Assembly (NCBI GenBank): GCA_903849645.1
Contig: CAINJJ010000023.1
Coordinates: forward strand, 92,023 to 156,022
Length of the DNA stretch: 64,000 bases
From: an uncultured Acidobacteriaceae bacterium
GTDB lineage: Bacteria; Acidobacteriota; Terriglobia; Terriglobales; Acidobacteriaceae
Direction: 5' to 3'
The position numbers were made by a program, and so were the translations under genes. Below are positions 51,856-61,765 of the stretch, one piece after another (positions within the stretch are counted from its first letter, which is position 1; each line of letters opens with the position of its first letter). The notes under the pieces were generated by a model. That model ran no database searches. It saw nothing but the letters and a program-made list of their open reading frames with translations, and had not been told where the DNA came from.

Positions 51856-52746
51856 ATGGAATCGACGATCAGCGTTCAGGAGCAGGTGAAGGAAAAGTAC
51901 GGCAGCGCGGCGCGGGCGGTGTCGGAGTCGAGCGGGGTGCAGGCGTGCTGCGATCCCGGCCTGCGGTGCTGCGATCCCATCACGACCAACCTCTACAGCG
52001 CGGGCGAGAAGGGGCTGATTCCGGAGAAGGCTGTGCTGGCATCGCTGGGCTGCGGGAATCCGACGGCGCTGATTGAGCTGCGCGCGGGCGAGACGGTGCT
52101 GGATCTGGGTTCCGGCGGCGGGATTGACGTGCTGCTGTCAGCGCAGCGGGTGGGACCGACCGGCAAAGCCTACGGGCTGGACATGACAGACGAGATGCTG
52201 GCGCTGGCGCGTGAAAATCAACGGCAGGCTGGGGTCACGAACGTCGAGTTCCTCAAGGGCGAGATCGAGAACATTCCGCTGGCGGACAACTCGGTGGACG
52301 TGGTCATTTCCAACTGCGTAATCAACCTGTCGACGGACAAAGACCGCGTGCTGCGCGAGGCGTTTCGCGTGTTGAAGCCGGGCGGGCGGTTTGCGGTCTC
52401 CGACGTGGTGGTGCGGGGCGCGGTGCCGGACGAGGTGCGCCGCAGCATGCTGCTGTGGGTGGGCTGCATTGCGGGAGCGCTGGAAGAGAGCGACTATCTG
52501 GCCAAGCTGAGGAATGCTGGATTCGGGGATGTTTCGATCGAGCCCACCCGCGAGTACAACGTGGAAGATGCGCGGCATTTCCTGACCGAGGCGGGGGTGG
52601 ATGTGGACGCCCTGGCGGAGCAGGTGAACGGGAAGTTCATGAGCGGCTTTGTCCGGGCGAGCAAACCCACCGGGGCAAGCAAGCCAAAGGCCGCGTGCTG
52701 CGAGCCGGGCTGCTGCGAGCCCATCACGATTGGAGCGAAGGAGTAA
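51856..52746 (+). CDS. arsM: Arsenite S-adenosylmethionine methyltransferase
   Basis: The 296-residue protein methylates As(III) to volatile and less toxic methylarsenicals. The SAM fold shows [16 protein letters not shown] near 82-97, and SNCVINLS near 155 holds the conserved arsenic-binding Cys. Two extra Cys pairs occur near residue 33-41 ([12 protein letters not shown]) and at the C-terminus (CCEPGCCEP), common in ArsM. The ATG has AAGGAG eight bases before it. It is the first gene of arsM-arsC-acr3. Confidence 0.95.
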   Translation: MESTISVQEQVKEKYGSAARAVSESSGVQACCDPGLRCCDPITTNLYSAGEKGLIPEKAVLASLGCGNPTALIELRAGETVLDLGSGGGIDVLLSAQRVGPTGKAYGLDMTDEMLALARENQRQAGVTNVEFLKGEIENIPLADNSVDVVISNCVINLSTDKDRVLREAFRVLKPGGRFAVSDVVVRGAVPDEVRRSMLLWVGCIAGALEESDYLAKLRNAGFGDVSIEPTREYNVEDARHFLTEAGVDVDALAEQVNGKFMSGFVRASKPTGASKPKAACCEPGCCEPITIGAKE

Positions 52747-52749
52747 TCG

Positions 52750-53241
52750 ATGCCAAAACACTACAACGTACTTTTTTTGTGCACCGGCAATTCGGCGCGG
52801 TCCATCATGGCCGAGGCTCTGCTGAACCATCGCGGCAAGGGGCGGGTGACCGCCTACAGCGCAGGCAGTCACCCCTCAGGGCAGCCGCGGCCGGAGGCGC
52901 TCAGGCAGATTGAGTCGGCCGGGATGGCGACGGCGGGGCTGCGCAGCAAGTCATGGGACGAGTTTGCCGCGCCGGGTGCTCCGCAACTGGATTTTGTCTT
53001 TACCGTGTGCGACAACGCCGCAAGGGAAGAGTGTCCCTATTGGCCGGGGCAGCCGATGACAGCGCACTGGGGGATTGCGGACCCGGCGGCGGTGACGGGC
53101 ACGGAGGAAGAGATTGCGCGGGCATTCCGCGATGCCTTTGTGGTGCTGGACCGGAGGATCGGACTGTTTCTGTCGTTGCCGCTGGCTACGCTGGACCAAC
53201 TCGCCATCAAACGCGAAGTGGATAACATTGGCCGCGCGTAG
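52750..53241 (+). CDS. arsC: Arsenate reductase, low-MW-phosphatase type
   Basis: The 163-residue protein belongs to the thioredoxin-coupled/low-molecular-weight phosphatase-fold arsenate reductases: the P-loop LCTGNSARSIM near 10-20 holds the nucleophilic Cys, and FTVCDNAAREECPYWPG near 84-100 carries the other Cys. It reduces arsenate to arsenite, the form exported by Acr3 and methylated by ArsM. It starts three bases after arsM, so they are translated as a unit. Confidence 0.94.
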   Translation: MPKHYNVLFLCTGNSARSIMAEALLNHRGKGRVTAYSAGSHPSGQPRPEALRQIESAGMATAGLRSKSWDEFAAPGAPQLDFVFTVCDNAAREECPYWPGQPMTAHWGIADPAAVTGTEEEIARAFRDAFVVLDRRIGLFLSLPLATLDQLAIKREVDNIGRA

Positions 53242-53257
53242 CAGAGCCTGAGGAGGC

Positions 53258-54346
53258 GTGCCGTTGAAGAAGAGTCGTCTTTCGTTTCTTGACCGCTACC
53301 TGACCGGGTGGATCTTTGCTGCCATGGCGCTGGGCGTGGCGCTGGGCTGGCTGGCGCCGGGGGTTGTGCCCTTTCTGAATCGGTTCAGCGTGGGCACGAC
53401 TTCGATTCCCATCGCGGTGGGCCTGATTCTGATGATGTATCCGCCGTTTACGCGGGTGCGCTTTGAGGAACTGCACGAGGTGTTTCGCAACAAGCGGGTG
53501 CTGGGGCTCTCGCTGGTGCAGAACTGGCTGATCGGGCCGGTGCTGATGTTTGCGCTGGCCATCGTGTTTTTGCGCGGCTATCCGGAGTACATGGCGGGGC
53601 TGATCATGATCGGGCTGGCGCGCTGCATCGCCATGGTGATTGTGTGGAACGAACTGGCCAAGGGCGACACACAGTATGCGGCGGGGCTGGTGGCCTTCAA
53701 CTCGCTGTTTCAGGTGTTCTTCTATTCGGTGTATGCGTGGGTGTTCATCACCGTTTTGCCGGGATGGTTTGGGCTGCAGGGCGCGGTGGTTCATATCTCC
53801 ATCGGCGAAATTGCACGCAGCGTGTTTATCTATCTCGGGATTCCGTTCCTTGCGGGCTTTTTGACGCGGACGGTGCTGGTGCGGGCCAGGGGGCGGGACT
53901 GGTATGAGCGGAGTTTTGTGCCGCGGGTCAGCCCGATCACCCTGGTGGCGCTGCTCTTCACGATTGTGGTGATGTTCTCGCTGAAGGGCAGCTATATTGT
54001 GCGGCTGCCGTTGGACGTGCTGCGCATTGCGCTGCCGCTGCTGGTCTATTTTGTGGTCATGTTTCTGGTGTCGTTCTATATGGGACGGAAGCTGGGAGCA
54101 GACTATTCAAAGACGACGACGCTGGCCTTCACGGCCGCGTCGAATAATTTCGAACTGGCGATTGCGGTGGCCGTGTCGGTGTTCGGCATCAACTCCGGCG
54201 CGGCGTTCGCGGCGGTGATTGGGCCGCTGGTCGAGGTGCCGGTGATGATTGCGCTGGTGAACCTGGCTCTGTATTTTCAGCGGCGCTACTTCGTGAATCC
54301 GGAAGCGGGCGATGTGGAGGGAGTTTGCGCTTCCAGCAGACGCTGA
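53258..54346 (+). CDS. acr3: Arsenite efflux permease, Acr3 family
   Basis: The 362-residue inner membrane protein has about ten hydrophobic segments and the Acr3 hallmarks: [17 protein letters not shown] near 51-67, [20 protein letters not shown] near 118-137 with the conserved Cys, and [15 protein letters not shown] near 288. It exports arsenite. It starts at a GTG with GAGGAGGCGT close before, 16 bases after arsC. A terminator lies 42 bases after its stop. Confidence 0.95.
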   Translation: MPLKKSRLSFLDRYLTGWIFAAMALGVALGWLAPGVVPFLNRFSVGTTSIPIAVGLILMMYPPFTRVRFEELHEVFRNKRVLGLSLVQNWLIGPVLMFALAIVFLRGYPEYMAGLIMIGLARCIAMVIVWNELAKGDTQYAAGLVAFNSLFQVFFYSVYAWVFITVLPGWFGLQGAVVHISIGEIARSVFIYLGIPFLAGFLTRTVLVRARGRDWYERSFVPRVSPITLVALLFTIVVMFSLKGSYIVRLPLDVLRIALPLLVYFVVMFLVSFYMGRKLGADYSKTTTLAFTAASNNFELAIAVAVSVFGINSGAAFAAVIGPLVEVPVMIALVNLALYFQRRYFVNPEAGDVEGVCASSRR

Positions 54347-54387
54347 CTGGAAGAGTTGTTCGAAGTCGGGGGGAAGTTTGGTTTGTA

Positions 54388-54438
54388 AAGGGATGCGGTT
54401 TCGGGGGTTCATGCCCGGGATCGCATCCCTTCTTGTTT
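54388..54438 (+). terminator. Terminator of the ars operon
   Basis: AAGGGATGCG (54388-54397) pairs with CGCATCCCTT (54422-54431), enclosing an inner CCCGG-type pairing, and is followed by CTTGTTTT. It is a good rho-independent terminator. Confidence 0.75.
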
Positions 54439-54475
54439 TGCCGGCCGTCGTACGCCAGCGCGGAGACGGTCTGGA

Positions 54476-55003
54476 TCAGTGGGCCATGATGTCGACCGAG
54501 GCGGCGTGGTTTTCCCAGGCGAGGGTGAGCTTGCCGCCGGCGATGGTGTACTTGAGGTTTTCAACCAGGGCGGGGGTGGCGCTGTTGGTCATCTTGACCG
54601 TGCCCACGTTCTGCGCCGCGTCGTAGGTGCGGCCCCACTGGCCGGACTGCTTGTTGACGATGAGCACCCAGTTATTGGGGTCGGAGATGTCGACCCAGAG
54701 GCTGTAGTCGCCCTTGGCGAGCATGAGGCTGCCGAGCATGAGGTCGGCGTCAGTGTGCAGCGTGGTGGCGGCGTTGGCTCCGGCGCGCCAGATGGGGTAG
54801 CTGGGATCCTTGCCGATGAGGCCTTCCTTTGAGAAGATTTGCCCGGCGCGGCCGTTGACGCGGGGGGAGCTGTAGGTGATGGTGACGGATTTGCCGTTGA
54901 GGGTGGCGGATTCCGTGGCCGGGGGGCTCTTGGGCGGGCCCTGCTGGGCGGAGAGCGTGGTGGCGGCAAGCAGTGCGGCGGCCAGGATGAGTCGACAGTT
55001 CAT
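54476..55003 (-). CDS. Secreted DUF2911 protein
   Basis: The 175-residue protein begins with a signal peptide (MNCRLILAAALLAATTLSAQ). The mature part is a beta-rich DUF2911 domain, with SVTITYSSPRVNGR near 39-52, PIWRAGANAATTLHTDADLM near 70-89 and YSLWVDISDPNNWVLIVN near 97-114. Function is unknown; family members are secreted by Bacteroidetes and acidobacteria. AAGGAG precedes the ATG at 55003 by eight bases, and longer frames upstream are not supported. It is convergent with acr3. Confidence 0.85.
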   Translation of the reverse strand: MNCRLILAAALLAATTLSAQQGPPKSPPATESATLNGKSVTITYSSPRVNGRAGQIFSKEGLIGKDPSYPIWRAGANAATTLHTDADLMLGSLMLAKGDYSLWVDISDPNNWVLIVNKQSGQWGRTYDAAQNVGTVKMTNSATPALVENLKYTIAGGKLTLAWENHAASVDIMAH

Positions 55004-55202
55004 GGGGTGTGCTCCTTGATGCGGGTTGCAGGTTCGATTGCGGGTTGGGCAGGCGCTCTGCCGGTGGGTCCATTGCATTCGACGAGGACGGAAGAAAGTG
55101 GTTTGCCGGGCCCCGCGCGACCGGAGCATTTTTTGGATTTGCGCTAACCCTGACTTTGCCGCGAATCCGAAAATGCTCGATACGCACGAAGCGCGGAAGG
55201 GT

Positions 55203-57989
55203 TCACGGCTGCCTTTTGACGGGGTTGGCCGCGCTGACAGAATAGCTCCCGGAGCCGAGCACCAGTTCAATCGAATTGCCGATGACTTTAACGGACTGGA
55301 CGCCGGGAGCCTTGGCCGCGGGAAGGCCGTTGACGGTGACAAGCGAGGGCGCGGCTGTATTGAGCAGGACGGTGGCGGCGGCGTTGGGGGGCAGGTCGAA
55401 GGTGTAGGCGGTGGCTGAGGGGCCGCGCTCCCACTCGCTGCGGATGGGTCCCAGGGAGGAGAGGTAGCGGGTGCGGACCGAGGTCAGCTTGCCCTCCAGG
55501 CTGGGTTGGAGAACGATCTGCCGGGGAGCGGCGGCGGAGAGATTGACCTGGATGCCGCCGAGCCCGCGGTAGAACCACTCCTCGGCGTGGCCCAGCATGA
55601 AGTGATCCTGCGAACTGGAGGGGTTGGCGTCCCAGGCTTCAGTCAGTGCGGTGGCTCCCTGGGCGAGCTGGTAGCCGTAGCTGGGGGTGTCTGTGCGTTC
55701 GAGCATGTCGTAGAGGACATCGGAGCGGCCGCCATCGAGCAGGGCGTCGACGACATAGTGGTAGCCGATGTCGCCGGCTGTGACGTGGTTGCCGCGGCTG
55801 CGGATGTCGTCGACCAGGGCCTGGAGGACGGCGGGGCGCTCGGCCTCGGGCACGATGCCGAGGACCAGCGGCATGGCCTGGGCTGCCTGGCTCCCCTTGT
55901 CGTAGATGTGATGCTCGGGATGGAAGAAGCGGGCGTTGAAGAGGGCGCGAAGGGCGTCGATCTTGTCGTGGTAGGCGCGGCTCTCGTCAGTCTTGCCGAG
56001 CAGGGCGGTGGTGCGCTCCAGGACCTGGAGGTCCTGGTAATAGGTGGCTGTGGCGGTGAGGCCGAGGGTGGTGAGCTGGGAGACGCCGGGCTCGCCGGGG
56101 CCGATGTCGTACCAGTCGCCGAGTCCGTAGGCGATGATGCCGTCTTTGGCGCGGGTACCGAGGTAGCTGGTATAGCGGGCCATCATGTCGAGCTGGGAGG
56201 CGAGGCGGGGCAGGTCGCCGGTGCGCTCGAAGACGTACCAGGGGGCGAGGACGGCGGCGCTGCCCCACTCGGGCGAGTCGTCAAAGATGCCTTCTTCGTG
56301 GGCCTCGGGCTGGAAGATGACGTAGTGAGGGGCGATCTCGGGAATCATGCCGGCCTTGGGGCCGTCGGGCTTTTGCGCGTCGGCGAGGTTGCGCGCGGTG
56401 GCGGCGTAGAGGCCGGAAAAGTCGAAGTCATAGAGCATGGACGGCGCCATGAGATGGGTCTCTTCAAGCCAGCCGAGCTTTTCGCGGTGGGGGCAGTCGG
56501 TGAAGAGGCTGACGGCGTTGTTCTCAATGGAGCGGACGATGAGGGTGTGGATGCGGTTGAGCAGGGAGTCGGACGATTCGAAGCTGCCGATGGTCTCGGA
56601 CGAGGTGTGGACGGCGAGGCCGGCGAGCTTGACGATGCGGGGCTGGGCGGTTGCGCCGGGGGAGGGCGCGGTCTCCACCTGGACGTAGCGGAAGCCGTAG
56701 TAGGCGAAGCGGGGATGCCAGGTTTCGGCGGGGCCGCCCTTGAGGGTATAGGCGTACCACTGTGGCTCTCCGGAGCTCTTTTGCGAGACGGCGCCGTCGG
56801 GCTGGAGGAGTTCGCCGGGGATGAGCTTGACGGAGGAGCCGGCGGGGCCGCTGACGGTGATCTCCGGCCAGCCGGCGAAGTTCTGGCCCAGGTCATAGAC
56901 CTGGACGCCGGGCTTGAGCTGGGTGACCTTGACCGGACCATAGGTGTGCATGACGCGGATGGGGGGCGCCTGCTCGGGGCGGAGCGCGCCGCCGGGGCTG
57001 GTGGAGAGGAGGGCGGGGCTCCATTGGGCGTCGTCGTAGCCGGGGGTGTCCCAGCCCGCGAGGTCGAGCCGCGCGTCGTAGTCCTCGCCACCGTAGGTGG
57101 AGGAGAAGGTGACGGGACCGGGCGCGGTCTTCCAGCTTCCGTCGCTGGCGATCAGAACGTGCTGGCCGTTGGCGAGATCCACGGAGAGCTGGACGAGGCA
57201 CTTGGGCGGGCCGTAGCTGCCCGTGAACTTGATGTAGCGGGTGGGGGTGTCGAGGACGCGGTACATGCCGTTGCCGAGCAGGACGCCGAGGGCGTTGGGG
57301 CCGGGCTTGAGCAGCGCTGTTACGTCGTAGGCATCGTAATAGATGGTCTTGCGGTAGTCGCTCCAGCCGGGGGTGAGCTGGTCGCTGCCCACCTTGCGGC
57401 CGTTGAGGCGCAACTCATCCTGGCCAAGACCGGAGGCGTAGAGGGTGGCGCGCGTGACGGGTGCGGGCAAGTCAAAGGCCTTGCGGAAGAGAGGGAGCGG
57501 CTTGAGCCCGGCATCGGCGTCGGTGGCGTGGGCGGCGATCCACTGGGCGTGGAACTCGGGAGACTGGCGCCAGTGGGCGGGGGCAGACCAGGGGGTGGGC
57601 TGGCCGGTCTCATCCCAGACACGCACCTGCCAGGAGTAGCGGTGTTCGGGTTCGAGGGCTGGGCCCTGGTAGGCCACTCCGGATGCGGCGCGGGAAGAGA
57701 CCTTGCTGGTCTGCCAGAGCGGAGCCTGCCCCGCCGCGGTGACGCGGAGCTGATAGGCCGACTGGCGGACGGAGTGCAGAGCCGGGGACGCGGCGGCGAG
57801 GCTCCAGGAGAAGGCGGGGGCGGGATTGGCCAGGGCGAGGGGCTCGGCGAAGCCGTCGACGCGGAGCCCGGCGGGCGGAGCGAGATGGGAGGCCGGGGGC
57901 TCAGTCGCGATGGCAGTCAGGCAGGTCAACAGGATGAAGGCGAAAGAGAGGATGAGCCGAAGGGCGCGGGATTTGGCGTGCATTTTCAT
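55203..57989 (-). CDS. Alpha-L-rhamnosidase (GH78)
   Basis: The 928-residue protein has a signal peptide (about 1-30) and the GH78 layout: N-terminal domain with GLGQDELRLNGRKVGSDQLT, the Bac_rhamnosid_N region, DLGQNFAGWPEITVSGPAG near 310, and the (alpha/alpha)6 catalytic core with TDCPHREKLGWLEETHLM near 443-460, then a C-terminal beta-sandwich. It removes terminal alpha-L-rhamnose from plant cell wall or exopolysaccharide glycans. The ATG at 57989 gives the signal peptide. A long plus-strand open frame over this gene is a composition artefact. Confidence 0.93.
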   Translation of the reverse strand: MKMHAKSRALRLILSFAFILLTCLTAIATEPPASHLAPPAGLRVDGFAEPLALANPAPAFSWSLAAASPALHSVRQSAYQLRVTAAGQAPLWQTSKVSSRAASGVAYQGPALEPEHRYSWQVRVWDETGQPTPWSAPAHWRQSPEFHAQWIAAHATDADAGLKPLPLFRKAFDLPAPVTRATLYASGLGQDELRLNGRKVGSDQLTPGWSDYRKTIYYDAYDVTALLKPGPNALGVLLGNGMYRVLDTPTRYIKFTGSYGPPKCLVQLSVDLANGQHVLIASDGSWKTAPGPVTFSSTYGGEDYDARLDLAGWDTPGYDDAQWSPALLSTSPGGALRPEQAPPIRVMHTYGPVKVTQLKPGVQVYDLGQNFAGWPEITVSGPAGSSVKLIPGELLQPDGAVSQKSSGEPQWYAYTLKGGPAETWHPRFAYYGFRYVQVETAPSPGATAQPRIVKLAGLAVHTSSETIGSFESSDSLLNRIHTLIVRSIENNAVSLFTDCPHREKLGWLEETHLMAPSMLYDFDFSGLYAATARNLADAQKPDGPKAGMIPEIAPHYVIFQPEAHEEGIFDDSPEWGSAAVLAPWYVFERTGDLPRLASQLDMMARYTSYLGTRAKDGIIAYGLGDWYDIGPGEPGVSQLTTLGLTATATYYQDLQVLERTTALLGKTDESRAYHDKIDALRALFNARFFHPEHHIYDKGSQAAQAMPLVLGIVPEAERPAVLQALVDDIRSRGNHVTAGDIGYHYVVDALLDGGRSDVLYDMLERTDTPSYGYQLAQGATALTEAWDANPSSSQDHFMLGHAEEWFYRGLGGIQVNLSAAAPRQIVLQPSLEGKLTSVRTRYLSSLGPIRSEWERGPSATAYTFDLPPNAAATVLLNTAAPSLVTVNGLPAAKAPGVQSVKVIGNSIELVLGSGSYSVSAANPVKRQP

Positions 57990-58189
57990 GGTCGGGACCG
58001 TCCAGTGAAGTTGATATACCAACGGAGCGGAAGGTTGCAATCTGCAAACAAGTTCAGATGGGGTTTTGGGGCAGGTCCGGCGGGGATGCCGCGCGTTTGC
58101 GCCGGGCGGCAGGGAGCGCGGGTCGTGCGCGAAGGCAATCGATGTTGCGATATACTCCAGACGCAACAGAACTATGGAGGTTCTTGAAG

Positions 58190-58708
58190 ATGCGTTTGCA
58201 ATCGATGTTGAAGTGGACGGCAGCGGCGGCGCTGGCCGTGACGATGGCGGCACCGGCGGCGCTGATGGCGCAGGGCGGCGATACGGTTCTGAAGCCCGCG
58301 GATACGCAGAAGCTGCTCCCGGCCAGCGTGTTCTATCGCGCGCAGTCGGCGACCACGCAGTTGCGCAACTCCGGCGGCGTGAAGTTCTCTGACGGCTACT
58401 ATGTGCTGACCACGATGGTGGACACAAGCGGCTACTCAAGCGACGTGTCGTCGAAGTATCAGGCCTATTTCATTACCGAAGTCGCCATCAAGCTGGGCGG
58501 GCAGAGCCTGCCGGCGGGCATCTACGGCATCGGGTTTGTGGCCGGCGACAAGCTGGTGGTGACAGACGTGGGCGCCCACGACGTGTTGACGGTGAGCACG
58601 GCCACGGACGAAGGGCTGAAGCGGCCCACACCGCTCCAGGTGCTGGTTGACCCCGCGGGCGGATACCGGCTCTATGCCGGACGGCGGTATGTGATTTTCA
58701 GCCGGTAG
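58190..58708 (+). CDS. Small secreted protein of unknown function
   Basis: A 172-residue protein with a signal peptide (MRLQSMLKW then Ala-rich core to LMAQ at about 28). The mature part is beta-strand-rich with SSKYQAYFITEVAIKLGGQ near 94 and ends VDPAGGYRLYAGRRYVIF. I do not recognise the family, although acidobacteria carry many proteins of this look. TGGAGG lies nine bases before the ATG. A TATACT box at 58151-58156 may be its -10 element. A terminator follows. Confidence 0.75.
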   Translation: MRLQSMLKWTAAAALAVTMAAPAALMAQGGDTVLKPADTQKLLPASVFYRAQSATTQLRNSGGVKFSDGYYVLTTMVDTSGYSSDVSSKYQAYFITEVAIKLGGQSLPAGIYGIGFVAGDKLVVTDVGAHDVLTVSTATDEGLKRPTPLQVLVDPAGGYRLYAGRRYVIFSR

Positions 58709-58726
58709 CTGAGTCCTGATATGGCG

Positions 58727-58764
58727 AAAGCCCCGGTTCCCCGATGGGAGGGCCGGGGCTTTTT
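58727..58764 (+). terminator. Rho-independent terminator
   Basis: AAAGCCCCGG (58727-58736) pairs with CCGGGGCTTT (58753-58762), and a run of five T bases begins inside the right arm. It ends the transcript of the small secreted protein before the iorAB-type genes. Confidence 0.88.
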
Positions 58765-58883
58765 GTGTTTCCTGGGCCGGGGGATTGCGGTGGAATGGCA
58801 CGCGGTGGATGCGATAAACTCCAATCTCGAACCTGTTCGGGTTCGATTTCCCCTTCCCTGCAAGCTGACGATGGAGTAGCGCC

Positions 58884-59357
58884 ATGCCTTTGAAGTTGAC
58901 GGTGAACAATGTGGCGGCGACGGTGGATGTGCCGCCGGAGATGCCTCTCTTGTGGGTTCTGCGCGATGTGCTGAACCTGAAAGGCGCCAAGTACGGGTGC
59001 GGCATTGGGATGTGCGGCGCCTGCACGGTGCTGGTGGGCGGCCGGGCGGTGCGCTCGTGCATGACGCAGGTGGGGGTGGCGGCCGGGCAGCCGGTAACCA
59101 CCATTGAAGGGCTCTCGCCGGACGGGCAGCACGCCCTGCAACTGGCCTGGGAGACACACGACGTGCCCCAGTGCGGCTATTGCCAGGCGGGACAGATCAT
59201 GTCGGCCGCGGCGCTGCTGGAACACACGCCGCACCCCACGGACGCGGAGATTGACTCGGCAATGAGCGGCAACCTGTGCCGCTGCGGAACCTATCCGCGG
59301 ATCCGGGAAGCGATTCACTCGGCAGCAGAGGCGGGCGCCCCAGCCCGCGGAAAGTAG
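58884..59357 (+). CDS. 2Fe-2S subunit of a molybdenum hydroxylase (IorA-like)
   Basis: The 157-residue protein carries two 2Fe-2S centres: a plant-type ferredoxin domain with [14 protein letters not shown] (about 39-52) and a later Cys, and a helical domain with [12 protein letters not shown] and [11 protein letters not shown]. It passes electrons from the molybdopterin subunit encoded next. The family includes isoquinoline 1-oxidoreductase, aldehyde and other hydroxylases. A GCGATAAACTC motif at 58810-58820 upstream may be its promoter. Confidence 0.92.
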   Translation: MPLKLTVNNVAATVDVPPEMPLLWVLRDVLNLKGAKYGCGIGMCGACTVLVGGRAVRSCMTQVGVAAGQPVTTIEGLSPDGQHALQLAWETHDVPQCGYCQAGQIMSAAALLEHTPHPTDAEIDSAMSGNLCRCGTYPRIREAIHSAAEAGAPARGK

Positions 59358-59366
59358 AGGGAGCCC

Positions 59367-61592
59367 ATGCGTCTGAACAGGCGATCGTTTCTGCAGATGA
59401 GCGCTCTGGCGGGCGGAGGCTTTGCGCTCGGCCTCTACCCCCGTCCCTGGGCCGCGGCGCAGGCGGCAGGAGGGCCTCCGGCGCTGTCGCCGCTGGCCTT
59501 TATCCGCATTGCGGCAAACGGCGAGATCACCATCATGGCCAGGGGACCGGAGATCGGGCAGGGCGTGCGCACCATGCTGCCCATGCTGATTGCCGAGGAG
59601 CTGGACGCGGACTGGAAGATGGTGCGCATTGAGCAGGCAGACCTGGACGAGGCAAAATATGGCCCGCAGTTTGCGGGCGGCAGCATGTCAACGCCCTTTG
59701 CCTGGGAGCCGTTGCGGCAGGTGGGCGGGGCGGCGCGGCAGATGCTGGTGGCGGCGGCGGCGCAGACCTGGGGCGTGTCGGCGGCGGAGTGCACCACCGA
59801 GGCGGGCAGAGTGATTCACAAGGGTTCTGGCCGTTCGGCGGGATATGGGGAGCTGGCCGCGAAGGCCGCCACGCTGAACGCCCCGGCCATGAGTTCGGTG
59901 AAGCTGAAGGACGCCAGGGACTACCGCATTATCGGCAAGTCAAAGGCGGGCGTGGACAACCACGCCATTGTCACGGGCAAGCCGCTGTTTGGCATCGACG
60001 TGACGCTGCCGGGGATGCTGCACGCAGTCATCGACAAGTGCCCGGTGTATGGCGGCAAGGTGAAGAGCGCCAACCTGGACGAGATCCGGAAGTTTCCCGG
60101 CGTGCGGCAGGTGCTGGTGATTGACGGGACGCTGGCGACGGAGAGGGTGGTGCCGAACGAGCCGGGGATGGAGCCGGGCGTGGCCATTCTGGCCGACACC
60201 TGGTGGCAGGCGCAGCACGCGCGCAAGAGCCTGAAGGTGGATTGGGATTACGGCCCCGGAGCGGCGCAGAGCAGCGAAGGATTTGCGAAGCGGGCCGACG
60301 AGCTGCTGAAGGCGACTCCGGCGAACACGCTGCGCAGCTATGGGGACGTGGACGGAGCGCTGAAGTCGGCGGCCAAGGTGGTGGAGGCGACGTATGCGTA
60401 TCCCTTCATCGCTCACGGCACGCTGGAGCCGATGGGGACGACGGCGGCTTACAAGGACGGCAAGCTGGAGATGTGGACCACGAGCCAGACGCCGGGCGAA
60501 GGGCGCGGGCTGGTGGCCAAGGCCCTGGGGCTGGACCCCGGCGCGATTACGGTGCATCTGTGCCGGGCGGGCGGGGGCTTTGGGCGGCGGCTGATGAACG
60601 ACTTCATGGTGGAAGCGGCCTGGCTGGCCAGGCAGGCCGGCTCGCCGGTGAAGCTCTTGTGGGCGCGCGAGGACGATATCGGCCACGACGCCTTCCGGCC
60701 GGGCGGTTTCCACGGGCTGAAGGCGGGCCTGGACGCGCAGGGCAAGGTGGTGGCCTGGCGGCAGCATTTTGTGACCTATGGCGACGGGGCGAAGACGGCC
60801 GCGGGAGGCGAGATCGACGCGCTGGAGTTCCCCTCGGGGCGGGTGCCGAACTATGGCCTGCACAGCTCGGCGATGCCGCTGCTGCTGCGCACGGGCTGGC
60901 TGCGCGCGCCGGGAGCGAACGCGATCTGCTTTGTGGGCCAGTCGTTCCTGGACGAGGTGGCGGCGGCGGCGGGACGCGACCCGCTGGAGTTGCAACTGGA
61001 GCTGCTGAGCGCCAAGGCGGTGCCGCTGCCGGGCGCGGAGAATCGCAACGGAGAGGACTTTGATCCGCCGCTGAATCCGGACCGGCTGAAGGGCGTGCTG
61101 GAGCTGGTGGCGGAGAAATCCGGCTGGGCGCAGCGCAAGAAGCAGGCCGGACGGGGCATGGGCATCGCCTGCTACTACTGCCATCTGGGCTACTTTGCCG
61201 AGGTGGCGGACGTGAGCGTGGACAGCGCCAATAAGGTCACCGTGAATCACGTGTGGGCGGCTGGCGACGTGGGCAGCCAGATCATCAACCCGGCGGCGGC
61301 GGAGAACATGGCCTTTGGCGGGGTGATTGAGGGGTTGAGCCACATGGCGCAGGAGATTACGCTGGTGGGCGGCAAGGTGCAGCAGACCAACTATCACCAG
61401 CATCCGCTGCTGCGCATGAGGCAGGCGCCGAAGATCGAGGTCTTCTGGCGGAAGACGGATTTTCCGCCGACGGGGCTGGGCGAGCCCACGCTGCCGCCGA
61501 TTTTGCCGGCAGTGGGGAATGCGATCTTTGCAGCGACCGGCAAGCGAATTCGCACGCTGCCACTGGCCAAGAGCGGCTTCAGTTGGGCCTGA
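59367..61592 (+). CDS. Molybdopterin subunit of a molybdenum hydroxylase (IorB-like)
   Basis: The 741-residue protein starts with a Tat signal (RLNRRSFLQMSALAGGG), so it is exported folded with its cofactor, unlike cytoplasmic xanthine dehydrogenases. Landmarks are GPEIGQGVRTMLPMLIAEEL near 52, RAGGGFGRRLMNDFMVEAA near 402-420 and TGLGEPTLPPILPAVGNAI near the end with the active-site Glu region. Partner 2Fe-2S gene precedes by nine bases. A FAD subunit is absent, so electrons probably go to a cytochrome or another carrier. Substrate is unknown: an aldehyde or N-heterocycle. Confidence 0.92.
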   Translation: MRLNRRSFLQMSALAGGGFALGLYPRPWAAAQAAGGPPALSPLAFIRIAANGEITIMARGPEIGQGVRTMLPMLIAEELDADWKMVRIEQADLDEAKYGPQFAGGSMSTPFAWEPLRQVGGAARQMLVAAAAQTWGVSAAECTTEAGRVIHKGSGRSAGYGELAAKAATLNAPAMSSVKLKDARDYRIIGKSKAGVDNHAIVTGKPLFGIDVTLPGMLHAVIDKCPVYGGKVKSANLDEIRKFPGVRQVLVIDGTLATERVVPNEPGMEPGVAILADTWWQAQHARKSLKVDWDYGPGAAQSSEGFAKRADELLKATPANTLRSYGDVDGALKSAAKVVEATYAYPFIAHGTLEPMGTTAAYKDGKLEMWTTSQTPGEGRGLVAKALGLDPGAITVHLCRAGGGFGRRLMNDFMVEAAWLARQAGSPVKLLWAREDDIGHDAFRPGGFHGLKAGLDAQGKVVAWRQHFVTYGDGAKTAAGGEIDALEFPSGRVPNYGLHSSAMPLLLRTGWLRAPGANAICFVGQSFLDEVAAAAGRDPLELQLELLSAKAVPLPGAENRNGEDFDPPLNPDRLKGVLELVAEKSGWAQRKKQAGRGMGIACYYCHLGYFAEVADVSVDSANKVTVNHVWAAGDVGSQIINPAAAENMAFGGVIEGLSHMAQEITLVGGKVQQTNYHQHPLLRMRQAPKIEVFWRKTDFPPTGLGEPTLPPILPAVGNAIFAATGKRIRTLPLAKSGFSWA

Positions 61593-61657
61593 GCGGGTAG
61601 CGGAACCTGACAGAAACGGCCAGCGATTTGGTAATCTACGAGCTAGGAGCCAGGATC

Positions 61658-61765
61658 ATGAACTTCTCTTCCCCCTTCTTCATCGTGCCGCTGATTGCGG
61701 TGATCTTCATCGCCGCCATTCTCTTTGCGACCAGTTCAAAGGAAGACGGGCACTCGGCGCACTGA
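61658..61765 (+). CDS. 35-residue single-span membrane peptide
   Basis: The frame reads a short hydrophobic peptide with NFSSPFFIVPLIAVIF at the start, one hydrophobic segment of about 19 residues and a polar C-terminus SSKEDGHSAH. AGGAGCCAGGATC lies just before the ATG, a strong ribosome site. It is 65 bases after the IorB-like gene, so it may be part of that operon. A small subunit or membrane anchor for the exported hydroxylase is possible but unproven. It is too short for normal gene finding. Confidence 0.55.
   Translation: MNFSSPFFIVPLIAVIFIAAILFATSSKEDGHSAH

Noticed and set aside
55506..58187. Plus-strand frame of 893 codons
   Set aside because: Opposite the GH78 gene, Gly/Val/Glu-rich with no domain.
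59940..61403. Minus-strand frame of 487 codons
   Set aside because: His/Arg/Gln-rich shadow of the IorB-like gene.
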